From Seison nebaliae (Eukaryota; Rotifera; Pararotatoria; Seisonacea; Seisonidae): DNA of 32,090 bases. Both the position numbers and the translations under genes were made by a program. The notes beneath the pieces were generated by a model. The model worked only from the letters and a program-made list of their open reading frames with translations, had not been told where the DNA came from and did no database searches. Positions 10,774-20,996 of the stretch are shown here, piece by piece; within the stretch, counting starts at the first letter, position 1; every line of letters starts with the position of its first letter. The stretch spans positions 1-32,090 of the forward strand of contig JALJEE010001751.1 of NCBI GenBank assembly GCA_023231475.1, given 5' to 3'.

Positions 10774-12027
10774 TTTCTCTCATAAAAATATTAATAAAAT
10801 TGACTGTCTTCTCGAAATAAGTACGAGAGAAGATGATTCTCCTTCTTAAGACACACAATTTCGCGACGCAATTTACTTTGTTTCTTCCTCAATTTTATTT
10901 TTCATATTTCTCCTAACACTCTTCTTTCCCTAACAATAACTTCAGTTTTATAATTCGTTTCATGAATAATATTCATGAAATTTCAAAGAAATTCATTCAA
11001 TATATGTTTGGAGATTGAAAATGATCCCTAAAATGAAATTTCTATTTATTTCTTCTGATTTCCTTTAAACTTTATCAATTTTCAATTTTCCTCTTCCAAT
11101 TTCTCAATTACTTTCTGCTCAACCATCATTTCTTTTGGAATTTCTATTGTCGATTCCACCTGACCTATATAGAATGAAAGATATAAAGTTGATAAAACGA
11201 TTTTGATGAAGATTAGAGAGCGATATTTTCGATTCGTGTTTGTAGCAATTGACGTCATGGGGAGAGGAAGAAAGGAAAATAATAGAATGAACTTGAAGAA
11301 AAGAAGGAAAATCGATAAATTTGAATTAGAATAATAATTTCCTATAGTAACACCCTCAAAAATATGAATCTTATTAGGTTGATGTTGGAGTGTATAGGAA
11401 GATGGAATATCAAACAGAATCCGCCCAACACATTCACACTATATTCTAATCATAGTTTAGATCAGAAACGACAAATTTACTTTTTGTAATTGTGAAGAAG
11501 ATCGAGAGGAAGAGAGACATGGAATGGAGGATTTTGTTTTGGGAGATATATGTTTCTTCCGAAATTGTTTTGCCTCCCTTACATCCGACAACAAAACGGG
11601 ATTGTATGATCTCTTCCAAAATTTTACGATAAATTATATGACAGTTGATGTTGATAATTATGAGAATTTCTGATATTTGGAACGGAGTTTACTGGAGGAG
11701 ATCATTAGAGAATTCCATGTTCTCCAATTCATCGTCATTCCATTTCCTATGAAATCATTCTTCTGGGAATTTGAGGGATGTAATATCATGAATTGTTCGA
11801 TATTTTCTTTGAGAGAAATGCATAATGGAAATTCGAATCTCCAATCTCAATGTCAAATGTTACAAGATATGTTTATATATAACATCTAATGTCTTATTGA
11901 CTCGGCGAGATGGTATTGACAGTATAGTATTGTCCATAATTATTTTCTTCCTTTAATCCATTCGCTCTTCCCCATTTAATTTTGCCAATTTTACAACTAC
12001 TATCTCCCTTCCACTACCACCAAAATC

Positions 12028-12078
12028 TCCTCCTCCTCCTCCTCCTCCTCCTCCTCCTCCTACGACGACGACGACGAC
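12028..12078. repeat. Compound trinucleotide microsatellite (TCC)11 + (ACG)n
   Basis: Eleven TCC units at 12028-12060 run almost directly into an ACG/GAC tract at 12062-12078. The region is non-coding. Confidence 0.9.
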
Positions 12079-13462
12079 CTATTATCAGATGTCAATTGAT
12101 GTCTATATTGTCAATACGTTACCTTCCTAGATTAACAAACAAAAAATAAGAAAATTATCAATATTTTTCTCTTTTGTTTCCTCCTGCTACATTCCATAAT
12201 AATGACGAATAATTTTTTCCTTCATACCTTTCAACTTCCATTTTTCTCCTCCATCTCTCTAATATCCAACCGATCTTGTAAGTTATCCATCTTCAAGGTT
12301 CCTCTCATTAAATAGTTTTGTAGATCAAGAAGTTCATCATCGTGAACAAATCCACAAAACTGCTACAAATGTGTACAAAAAAAACTATGAATAATGTTCT
12401 AAACGTCCATCAGCGTTCGGAGAATAAAAATCATAAAATTAATTGGAAAGACAAAAAAAATTGAAGTTGGAATATTAAAATTTTTTACATAAATTTCATA
12501 TGGAAATATGATGGTTGTTTGATGAAGAATTTTATCTTACCAGATTGCTGGTAGTGGAGTATATGGTGTGGAAATGAAGAAAATTGTTGAAAAGAATTTT
12601 TTGTTTGTTTGTGAACATCTATGGAGAAATGTGTGAAGAATATCGTCGAATTTGCTGTAAAGTTTTAGATTTAATCGTCAGAAGAAATTTATGCGGAAGG
12701 AATTATGGAATATTTTTCTTTTTCAGAATAATAATAATATTTCACAAAATTGTTTCAAAGTAGAAAAAGTCGAGATTAGGTAGGAATGGAAGAAATTTGA
12801 AGTTGAATTGAATGGAATTGAAATTGAGAATGAGATGAAGTAATAATTATGAATTGATGATGATAACGGAGAGATGGAGAAAGATGATTAAAGATAAATT
12901 GTTTCCACCATCTTTCTATAGAACATTTATATCAATTTACTCATTCGTGCAATCAATAGGCAGAAAAAAATTATTTTTCTGTCATTCCAATAAATATAAA
13001 TTATTTCATAACATTCCTCCATTATTCGAATGTGTCCATTGCGTCATATCGCGCACAGACACACCAACACAGCGAGATAGAAAGGGAAACTTTATAAAAA
13101 CTTCAAATTACTGATTGTCAAATGAATTGGAGAGAAAGAAAGAAGAAGGAGGAGAGCGAACTTCCATTTCTTTTTCTTTCTAGTGAATTTATTAATAATT
13201 GATATTCGAATGTGAGAAGGAAAGATGAAAATAATAAGAAATTTCTTCTAATAACATAAACAATAATATTGGTAACAGCAAGAATAATACAAGAAAATGT
13301 TTTTGCTTTTTTTTGAATTACATCGATTTCGTTCCTTTTTATCAATATTCCTCTCTCACGATTATTACTTCCAAGAAAAAAGTTTCTTCCTTTCCCAAAT
13401 TCACATCGATTTGTCGAAACATCGATTGACAAGAATGGCTACATTTCTTTTTTATAAGTTTC

Positions 13463-13622
13463 TTTTTTAGTTTCATTAAATGACTTCACTGAAAGAACGA
13501 ACGCACAAACCAATTGAGAATTGTGGAAACTAATGTTACGCAACGAATTAATTTGTTCGTCATAATTATTCAGTGTTCGCCAAACGGCTATTTCAGAGAG
13601 TATGTGTGAGTGGGAGAAAGTG
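13463..13622 (-). pseudogene. Duplicated 160-bp fragment of the kinase gene
   Basis: Bases 13463-13622 match 7021-7180 with 5 substitutions in 160 and no gap (about 97% identity), in the same orientation. The source is wholly inside exon 1 of the kinase gene and encodes about residues 83-136, including helix C. Read in the kinase frame, four of the five differences change an amino acid and one is silent, so the copy shows no sign of coding constraint. No kinase sequence flanks it, and the frame closes just upstream of the copied piece. It is a recent, non-functional gene fragment. Confidence 0.93.
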
Positions 13623-13645
13623 TTATCATATTATTAAATACATCA

Positions 13646-13711
13646 TGGTGAATTCATTGTTATCCTATAGTGAATCCACGATTCACCATTGGAAGAATCC
13701 ATCAGTGGATT
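13646..13711. repeat. Cluster of small foldbacks
   Basis: TGGTGAAT (13646-13653) pairs with ATTCACCA (13681-13688). Within this, GTGAATC-CAC-GATTCAC is a perfect 7-bp hairpin (13670-13686). AATCCA-TCAG-TGGATT follows at 13696-13711. The cluster lies 24 bp from the duplicated kinase fragment. Function is unknown. Confidence 0.6.
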
Positions 13712-14436
13712 TTCTTCTTTCTTTTTAACCATTCGGACATATTGCATATGTGAGACAATAAAATATTTAATTTCAATTTCACTTTCTTTTCGGACAACAA
13801 ATATGTTGATGAATTATATCGTGCTTGGAAATGATATGGCGTGAGTAGCAGTCGTAAGAGATTGGAAGTAAGGTTGAGAGAAAGAAGATGAATCTGCGTC
13901 ATAAATTGCATTAGAAATATATTTATGAAATGAGAGATATGTAAATATAAGCAACATGTATTCACATAGTGTTCGATGATGAAAATATGAAAATAAATTT
14001 CTCAATTTCAATTTTTAACCAACATCTAAATTATGTAAATGTTGTCGGTTTTTCTTTCATTGAAAATGTTTTTTAAATAAAATTCTCACAATATGATTGT
14101 CCGGTTCTTTCTTCGTGACATCAATGTTAGTGGATGGAATAACTCCCAATTTAATCATACATACGTAATAATACGTGATTGATGAGATGATAATATTTTA
14201 AATTCATTTTCTCAATTTTGATATTATCTTTAACTTTTTAAAATTTGATGAATGAAACGATTTTAAAGAACGACTGTAGATGTGAAGGAACCATGTTATG
14301 AATGATCGATACGAATGGTGGAGTTGTAATGTCAAATGGAATTGGAGGAGAATAGAATTGGTTCTCCGAAACCGACTTAATCGAATTAGAATTTTTTGGA
14401 ATTCCATTAGATTATATTTGTGAGAAGGAGAAAGGG

Positions 14437-14494
14437 GAAGAAGAAGAAGAAGAAGAAGACGAAGAAGAAGAATACGAAGAAGAAGAAGAAGAAT
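14437..14494. repeat. Impure GAA microsatellite
   Basis: A purine-rich AAG/GAA tract with a few interruptions lies in the gap upstream of the RGS gene. Confidence 0.85.
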
Positions 14495-15448
14495 AGAATT
14501 TATATGATAATTAATTATTTATTGGTGCGATTATATATAAATAATGTTGGGAGAATAATTCTTCTATTTGTCGTTTGACGACCGATCTACAGATGAACAA
14601 GTAAGCGATCGAATGAAGAACATACATGTAGATGGATGGATGAATGAATAGAGGAGGGGAGAAGTGTATATGTAAACGAAGTAGTAGGTGAATGATATAT
14701 TGACATTAATTCTTGTGCATCGATATATACATTGGAATTGTATTGATTGTTTATTGAGTATGTGTGCGATGCATGTGTGATGGTGGTGGTGGTAGTGGTG
14801 GTGTGGCTGGAGAAAGATGGGAGAGAATGGAAGAAAGATGAAGAAGAAAAATGAACAATTGCTTCACAAATGGTAGTATATGGGAGGAGGAATATTTATC
14901 TTTTTGGAGAAATGATTGTAATGAAGTGAATGTGATAAAATAATCGGAAGAAAATGATGGGAATAGAATGAGAAAGAAGTGAGAAATAATGTCGAAGTAA
15001 ATAATGGATGAGTGAGATGTTGGTGCATATATTCGTTTGTGATTAGGTTGTATGACCTATGTGCATGTACATACGATTGGAGAAGGAACATAGTAGCAGA
15101 TATGCGAATAAAATAGGAAAAAATGGTGGAGAAAAAAAAATAGAAGAGAAAGAAGAACGGAATCAAACGATAAGAGGAGAAATGCTCAATATTCTTTCTT
15201 CTTCTTCTTTTTCTCAATTCATCTCATCTCTTTGTGTCTCTTTCGGTTACCCTTTCTTCCTTTATGTATTTATACTTAACATTTATTCGCCTTCGATATC
15301 AGACTACGGTACTTATACTACTGAACAGTAAATTGGACGATGTTATTCTCGTTATTATCCCCATCGAAATTACAGCAAATATTTTACTGCAGCCATTTTA
15401 TTTGTTCGATTGTTTCTCTTATCATTTTTCGCTCGTCCACTTATCTGT

Positions 15449-15540
15449 TGATTGATTGACTGATTGATTAATTCATTCATTCATTCATTCACTTTCTAAC
15501 TGACTGACTAAGCGAATGAATGAGTGAATGAATGAATGAC
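15449..15540. repeat. Tetranucleotide array forming a 17-bp hairpin
   Basis: TGAT/ACTG repeats are followed by (ATTC)n at 15471-15490, a short ACTG tract and (GAAT)n ending at 15539. TCATTCATTCATTCACT (15477-15493) is the exact reverse complement of 15523-15539, with a 29-nt loop between them. Confidence 0.85.
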
Positions 15541-16083
15541 GAACCGAATTGATGTTATTCTCCTACTTCTCCTCGCCATATTACATAATATTCTTGAAGA
15601 AATATTTTTTTCTTATTTTTCTTCTCAAAACAATTTCCGCGTATACATACCACAATATGTAAAATTGTGCTGTATAATTATTGGGGTGTTATAGGAGTCT
15701 CCAAATAAGTCTCTTCTCTCATCTTACATAATGCAAGTCGTTCTTCATCTTCTTCTTCTTAATAAAAGCAGATAGTTATGTTCCGGTTACTCCACTAGAA
15801 GTCGACTATTCATTAAATTTCGTGTAAATCCCTGCGCTCATAAAAAAACGAAACGGAAAAAGGACGAGAAATAATGAAATATTTCCGTTGAAGACGAGGA
15901 AATTTGAAAAGAAAAATTTAAGAAAAGTAATTGTGAAATATCAAGGAACTTCCACCACGATAAATTGAAAAAGAGAAAGAACATTTGTTGAAAAATTGTA
16001 CTTAATGCTTGAAACCGTTATGGAATGTTCTGGTGTTCGAGAAGGAAAAAAGATAATGAATCATTTCCAACATCTTTTTTCGG

Positions 16084-19000
16084 ATGATCGAAGTGATAAA
16101 GAATGATTCCATAAATCTTGGTATGAAGCATTATCAAACTAATCATTTCCATCATCTTCATCAAAATAATAATATATTCCGTCAGCAACTACAGGAGCAG
16201 GAAGAATATATTCTAACTAATAACATTAACAACAACATTAACAACAATCATAACAACAACAACAACAACAATAAAAAGAAGAAGATTAATAAGAATAATA
16301 ATAATAAGAATAACTTGTATCAGAAAAATTGTTGTGAAGAGGAAGGAGAACGGAATCGATTGGAAAAAGAACATTTCGGAGAAGAACCAAATCGTTCGTC
16401 AACGATTGTTGGTGGTGGGAGAATCATGTCCCACTTATTACCAGCATTTGTTGTCGACCCAATCCATCAATTACATGATCTTGATACTCCGCATATGATC
16501 GTTTATCGGAAGATGGAGAATTTGATTCAACGAATGTGGACTGGTGGAGAGAATGAGAGTAGTAGTTCGAATGTCAATTCGAATATGCACAATAATATGG
16601 GAAATACGGGAAACATCTCGTCATCCACTAACGATAATGATGGAGTTCCTATAAAGACAGTGAAAGGTTTCTTGTCTAAAATTCCTAGTGTAGTAACCGG
16701 TGCTGATATCATTCAATGGTTGATGAGGAAACTACGATGTGATTGCGAGGAAGCTGTTCGATTAGCTTCTCAACTTGCCGTTCAAGGGTACGTCTTTTCC
16801 ATTGACGACCATTCATGTACGGTGAAGAATGACGGAACATTCTATCGTTTTCAAACACCATATTATTGGCCTTCCTGGGGCGTCGAACCAGATATCACTG
16901 AGTATGCAGTCTATCTGTGTAAGAGGACGATGGCTGGAGCGAAAGCTTCTCGAACACCATTAGCTGATTGGGAAGCCGAAGCACTTTCTCGTCTTCAAAA
17001 ACAATTATCGAGAAAATGGGAATTCATCTATATGCAAGCAGAGGCGCAAGTCAAAGTGGAGAGGAAAAGAGATAACATCGAACGGAAAATTATCGCTTCA
17101 CAAGAACGAGCTTATTGGTATTTGCACAAACCACCACCCGGCACTGTCAATACTCGTGATGTGGATGTGAGGAAAACGATGAAGACCCAACAATTAGTCA
17201 TTGCTCGATTATCCGATCTTACCGAATCGAAATGGCTTCTACTCTCCGAAATGGAACAAGTGAGAATCATTGAATATTTGAATAAAGAAATCGTTTGTTG
17301 GACGGATCGTGGCGAGAAGAGAAGTATGAAGAATTCGAAAGTCGCCGAATCATACATCAGTTATTATGAACAACATCGAGAATATGATTTCCTTCTACCC
17401 GGATCGATCGATGCACATAATCCATGGATTGATGCATCATCAGCTGATGATTGTTGGGCAGATGAACGAGGAGCATTATTACAATCGAATATGCAGAATT
17501 CTGGTGTTACCAGCATACCAACAACAACAACAACTGTTACATCCACACAACATGTGAATATTTCAGCGAGACGTGCTCGAAAATGGGCATTCTCCATTAA
17601 CGAAATGTTAAAAGATCCGAGAGGACATGATGCATTTATGAAATTCTTAGAATCAGAATATTCGAGTGAAAATCTTCGATTTTATGCCGCTTGTAAACAT
17701 TTGAGATTAGTGGCACAAAGTGCAATCGTTGCAACTATACGTCATATATATCACGAATTTCTTGCTCCTGGTGCACTTTATCCGATAAATATCGATTCTC
17801 GTATTATGGCACTTACACGACAACGATTGGAGAACAGTAATTTATTGATGAGTCGTTCACCGAAAAATTCTAGAAATATCTCTTCTTCCATCAACACAGC
17901 GATTAATGAGAAAGCTAATTTAACTACCACCTCCACAACATCAATTATGACGACCACTGCCGTCACCATGGCGACGACGACCATATTAACTCAATTCACA
18001 TCGACAACATCAACAAATGGATCAGTTTCAATGGTAGCTCAACGGACACTCTCCCAAGCTCCATCTCTCAACAATCAATTGAATATGAAAGAGGGAACGA
18101 CCAATAATCAATTGACAAGTTTGATGAGCACTAAAGAGAACAGTAATTCCATTAACAATAGTAAAGATGGTGATTCGAATTCGATGTTATCATCAAATCA
18201 AAGTTTGAACGTTTCCAATCTCCGTTATATTTTCGACGAAGCTCAAGAACATATATTTTCGTTAATGTCACGTGATTCGTATAATCGATTCATCAAATCC
18301 GATAAATATCGAGATTTGATCAGTGTCACCACTCCAAGTACTCTTATTGGAACGACAATTATTGGAACTGGATTAACGACAAATACGACATCGAGCAGTA
18401 CAGCATTAATGTCAGCCATGACGTCCAACATCTTCTCTGCCAATCCAACATCATCTTCACCAGCTGCCGTTGCTCCTACAACTTCAACAATACATGCCTC
18501 AACAACAACAACAACAACGGGAGGAGCAACAACAACTTTAACACCTTCAAACAATTTTTATGCTCATATTAGACAAAATTCTTTAGCACTTGTCCCAGTC
18601 ACCAGTAGTACCAATTCGATGATAAACGTTTCGTCAACCATCCCAACAACAACAACAACATTAAACTCGATTACGTTGTCAACAATAACAGCAGCCGTTC
18701 AGAAGAATTCCATCAAATCAACATCTCCATCATTGCCATTGACACAAACTTCGTCAGTTACAACTACATTACCAATCACCTCACCAGTCACATCTATTGT
18801 CACCGCCATGGTTGCGGTAACGAATATCCCAACGACGAATACTCATACAGCATCGACCGAAAGTCGTGATTCATATAATTTACGAGAGAAACATCAATCT
18901 TTGAAAGCTGATTCGAAAACCTCTTCCATATCTCCTTCATTCGCCACCAGTTCTTATGTAATACCTTCGGCAACAACAGCACCAATCACCACAGCGTCTG

Positions 19001-19479
19001 TTAATAGGAAGAAGAAGAAGAAAGTACAAAGTACAATATCACATGATCATCCACCGCCCCCACAATCATCATCCACCACTTCATCATTTCCATCAAATAA
19101 TCAAAATCAGAATAGTTCAATTTGTGATAATACGATACATGCCAATTCCCAAGGACAATTCCCATCAAACGTACTCACGTCAGATTCTGTTCACAAATCA
19201 GACTCGTGTAAAAATTTCCATATCGACAATCGCGAAAAGAGTAATTCGATTATGGAGAAGAATAAACGAACCAAACACCGAATCTCCAAAACTTCGAGTT
19301 CGAAACAGAATGACAGACGTCATCGGACATCGACTAAAGCCGGTTCGTCATCAGCTTCGACGAACAGTAAAAAAAATAATTCACCAAATGTTCAGGAAAT
19401 AGTAACGTCCACATCAGGAACAGTTGTCAAGATTGCTCGAGATTCATCTCACAAACAAGAATCAAGAAAGTATGTTTGA
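16084..19479 (+). CDS. R7-family RGS protein (RGS7/EGL-10 type), intronless, 1131 aa
   Basis: GTPase-activating protein for Go/Gi-class alpha subunits. The family acts at the plasma membrane as an obligate dimer with G-beta-5. Order of parts: an Asn/His-rich N-terminus (1-130); DEP domain (about 134-260) with I-K-T-V-K-G-F-L-S-K-I-P-S-V and Y-R-F-Q-T-P-Y-Y-W-P-S; DHEX (about 265-365) with R-K-W-E-F-I-Y-M-Q-A-E-A-Q; GGL (about 386-450) ending H-N-P-W-I; RGS domain from about 499 (R-K-W-A-F-S; F-L-E-S-E-Y-S-S-E-N-L-R-F). The RGS domain is split by about 130 Ser/Thr/Asn-rich residues (583-711) before Y-I-F-D-E-A-Q-E-H-I-F. A second insertion of about 35 residues sits inside the DEP domain. A Ser/Thr-rich tail with basic clusters fills 751-1131. 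Vertebrate RGS7 is under 500 aa. An in-frame stop precedes this ATG; Met at 16426 is an alternative start. A GTATGT-like donor overlaps the stop, so a tiny further exon is possible. AATAAA is at 19485-19490. Confidence 0.95.
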   Translation: MIEVIKNDSINLGMKHYQTNHFHHLHQNNNIFRQQLQEQEEYILTNNINNNINNNHNNNNNNNKKKKINKNNNNKNNLYQKNCCEEEGERNRLEKEHFGEEPNRSSTIVGGGRIMSHLLPAFVVDPIHQLHDLDTPHMIVYRKMENLIQRMWTGGENESSSSNVNSNMHNNMGNTGNISSSTNDNDGVPIKTVKGFLSKIPSVVTGADIIQWLMRKLRCDCEEAVRLASQLAVQGYVFSIDDHSCTVKNDGTFYRFQTPYYWPSWGVEPDITEYAVYLCKRTMAGAKASRTPLADWEAEALSRLQKQLSRKWEFIYMQAEAQVKVERKRDNIERKIIASQERAYWYLHKPPPGTVNTRDVDVRKTMKTQQLVIARLSDLTESKWLLLSEMEQVRIIEYLNKEIVCWTDRGEKRSMKNSKVAESYISYYEQHREYDFLLPGSIDAHNPWIDASSADDCWADERGALLQSNMQNSGVTSIPTTTTTVTSTQHVNISARRARKWAFSINEMLKDPRGHDAFMKFLESEYSSENLRFYAACKHLRLVAQSAIVATIRHIYHEFLAPGALYPINIDSRIMALTRQRLENSNLLMSRSPKNSRNISSSINTAINEKANLTTTSTTSIMTTTAVTMATTTILTQFTSTTSTNGSVSMVAQRTLSQAPSLNNQLNMKEGTTNNQLTSLMSTKENSNSINNSKDGDSNSMLSSNQSLNVSNLRYIFDEAQEHIFSLMSRDSYNRFIKSDKYRDLISVTTPSTLIGTTIIGTGLTTNTTSSSTALMSAMTSNIFSANPTSSSPAAVAPTTSTIHASTTTTTTGGATTTLTPSNNFYAHIRQNSLALVPVTSSTNSMINVSSTIPTTTTTLNSITLSTITAAVQKNSIKSTSPSLPLTQTSSVTTTLPITSPVTSIVTAMVAVTNIPTTNTHTASTESRDSYNLREKHQSLKADSKTSSISPSFATSSYVIPSATTAPITTASVNRKKKKKVQSTISHDHPPPPQSSSTTSSFPSNNQNQNSSICDNTIHANSQGQFPSNVLTSDSVHKSDSCKNFHIDNREKSNSIMEKNKRTKHRISKTSSSKQNDRRHRTSTKAGSSSASTNSKKNNSPNVQEIVTSTSGTVVKIARDSSHKQESRKYV

Positions 19480-19869
19480 ATCGGAATAAAAAAATCACCA
19501 AATCCGATTTAAATGTCAGAAATAAAATTTTGAAAATTGATAAAAAAGAATTCAGATAATTCAACAATGGAAATTGTAAAAATCTTCTCAACATTTTTCT
19601 AGAAATTCATTCATTCACCAAATTTATGAGAAAAACTTTCTTTCAATTCTTTCCACATTTGTTTATTCCTTTCTTTTATTATAGTTTTTTTTTCTATGAC
19701 TCTCACCATTTCTTATCGGTTGCCTCCCAACATTCTACCAAATTTTTTCTCATCGCCCAATCTCTCTCGAACGAATATCTACTAGTCATTCATATTCGAC
19801 ATTCTCACTTCAAATTTATTTATATATTTATCGAAATTTCATTAAAAACCATATTTTTTCAAAGTTCTC
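19480..19869. other. Convergent 3' gap
   Basis: This gap of 390 bp lies between the convergent RGS gene and the one-TM protein gene. It contains the RGS polyadenylation signal and T-rich DNA. No credible coding exon is seen. Confidence 0.5.
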
Positions 19870-20996
19870 TTAACGAACATTATTTTTCATACTATTCTTT
19901 CTTCTACGTCGAACAATCGAGATGATATAATGGAAATATCGACGACCTCTCTTGAAAGTGGCGAAGAATTGTTGGACATGTCCATCCACTTTCATCACCA
20001 ATTCCTTCCGATAACATAATATTAAGATGAAGAATATGAATAACATAGCAAGCATAGCAAGTGCAAATATTCTTCTCCAATCTATTCTTCCTTCTTCTTC
20101 TTCATTCGTTGATTCTTCATCTGAATGTGATTTCATTAAATATTGATTCGTCGGTGGAAATTCTGGTATGCGACACGGTTCAGGACAACATCGAGAATTG
20201 GTAATTGGAGCGAGACAATACCCAACCCGTTTTGAATTGGTCCGTGGCATTAGTGATGGTGGTGGTAGTGGTGTTCTTCCTGCAGGTGGCGCTTGAACTA
20301 CTTGAACGATTGGCGATTCCATAACACATCCAATCGCTGCGGCAACGGCGACGTCCGGGCCTCGAAGTAATTCGGAGTTGAACATCGATTTTAAAAGATC
20401 GACAATTCGATGTGGTTCATTTTTGCAGAGATGATGAGAATATTGTGCAACTTCTAAGGTCTTATTCAAACAAATCATCCGATCAACATTTGGTATTAAA
20501 TGATTAACTAGGAAATCATGAAGATCTTTAATTCCTTTCGTAGTACACGTAAATTTAATAAAACGTTCTTTCAATTCTTTTAGTTGAGTATCAATATCTC
20601 TAAATTTATTAATACGTTTATTGATTAATACTTGTCTCTCATGTCTAATCCAATACTTGACTTCATGAATATAAGATCCCAAATTCAACAAAGACGTAAT
20701 AGCTGGCGTATATAACTGAAAGACTTGGTCAATTGAAGTCCTTCCTACAATGGGAGAATTACTCAAAATCTGATGTAATTCAGCTATGTAAGTTTTTAGC
20801 GGAATCTTCCTCATAATTCTTCCCCATGGAACTAAATTGGAAAGATAAATAGAATGATCTATATTGAGGGGAACTTTATTAAAGAACTTTGATAATTTAG
20901 AAGAAGATCTTCAAACAATTCTAAGAAATCTGCAAATTTCCCTACCCGTTCCACGAAATAGGAAAGAATTCCATCCACACACTTTAAATCGTTCAT
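19870..20996 (-). CDS. Unrecognised single-pass membrane protein, 2 exons, 356 aa
   Basis: I do not recognise a family. Exon 1 is 20996-20875 and exon 2 is 20818-19870; the 56-bp intron starts GTT and ends AAG and keeps phase. An in-frame stop lies just upstream of the chosen ATG. There is no signal peptide. The first 190 or so residues are helical and charged (for example I-D-T-Q-L-K-E-L-K-E-R). A Pro-rich linker (P-P-A-G-R-T-P-L-P-P-P), a short Cys-rich piece (S-R-C-C-P-E-P-C) and an acidic run (D-E-E-S-T-N-E-E-E-E) follow. One strong transmembrane helix near the C-terminus (A-L-A-M-L-A-M-L-F-I-F-F-I-L-I-L) is followed by an Arg/Lys-rich tail. The topology suggests a large cytosolic N-terminal part anchored near its C-terminus, perhaps to an internal membrane. 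Confidence 0.85.

Larger units (their letters stand above)
10774..16083. other. 5.3-kb gene-poor region upstream of the R7 RGS gene
   Basis: This is the largest gap in the window. It holds the POGLUT1 3' end, a TCC/ACG repeat (12028-12078), the stray kinase fragment (13463-13622), small foldbacks (13646-13711), a GAA tract (14437-14494) and a tetranucleotide hairpin (15449-15540). Open frames in it are short, overlap on both strands and resemble no family. It is the likely site of the promoter, 5' UTR and possibly 5' introns of the RGS gene. Confidence 0.6.

Noticed and set aside
13463-13622. Kinase-like sequence as part of a second functional kinase gene
   Set aside because: There is no flanking kinase homology, the frame closes just outside the copy, and the substitutions look unconstrained.
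12854-15455. Several 60-117 codon open frames on both strands
   Set aside because: They overlap each other on opposite strands, are rich in Phe/Ser/Ile from AT-rich DNA, cross microsatellites and show no family motif.
17112-18985. Antisense frames inside the RGS gene
   Set aside because: They are Val/Ala/Ile-rich mirror readings of the Thr/Ser/Asn codon repeats and have no independent support.
19626-19925. Hydrophobic 99-codon plus-strand frame
   Set aside because: It overlaps the 3' end of the minus-strand one-TM gene, consists mainly of T-rich codons, and has no family signal.
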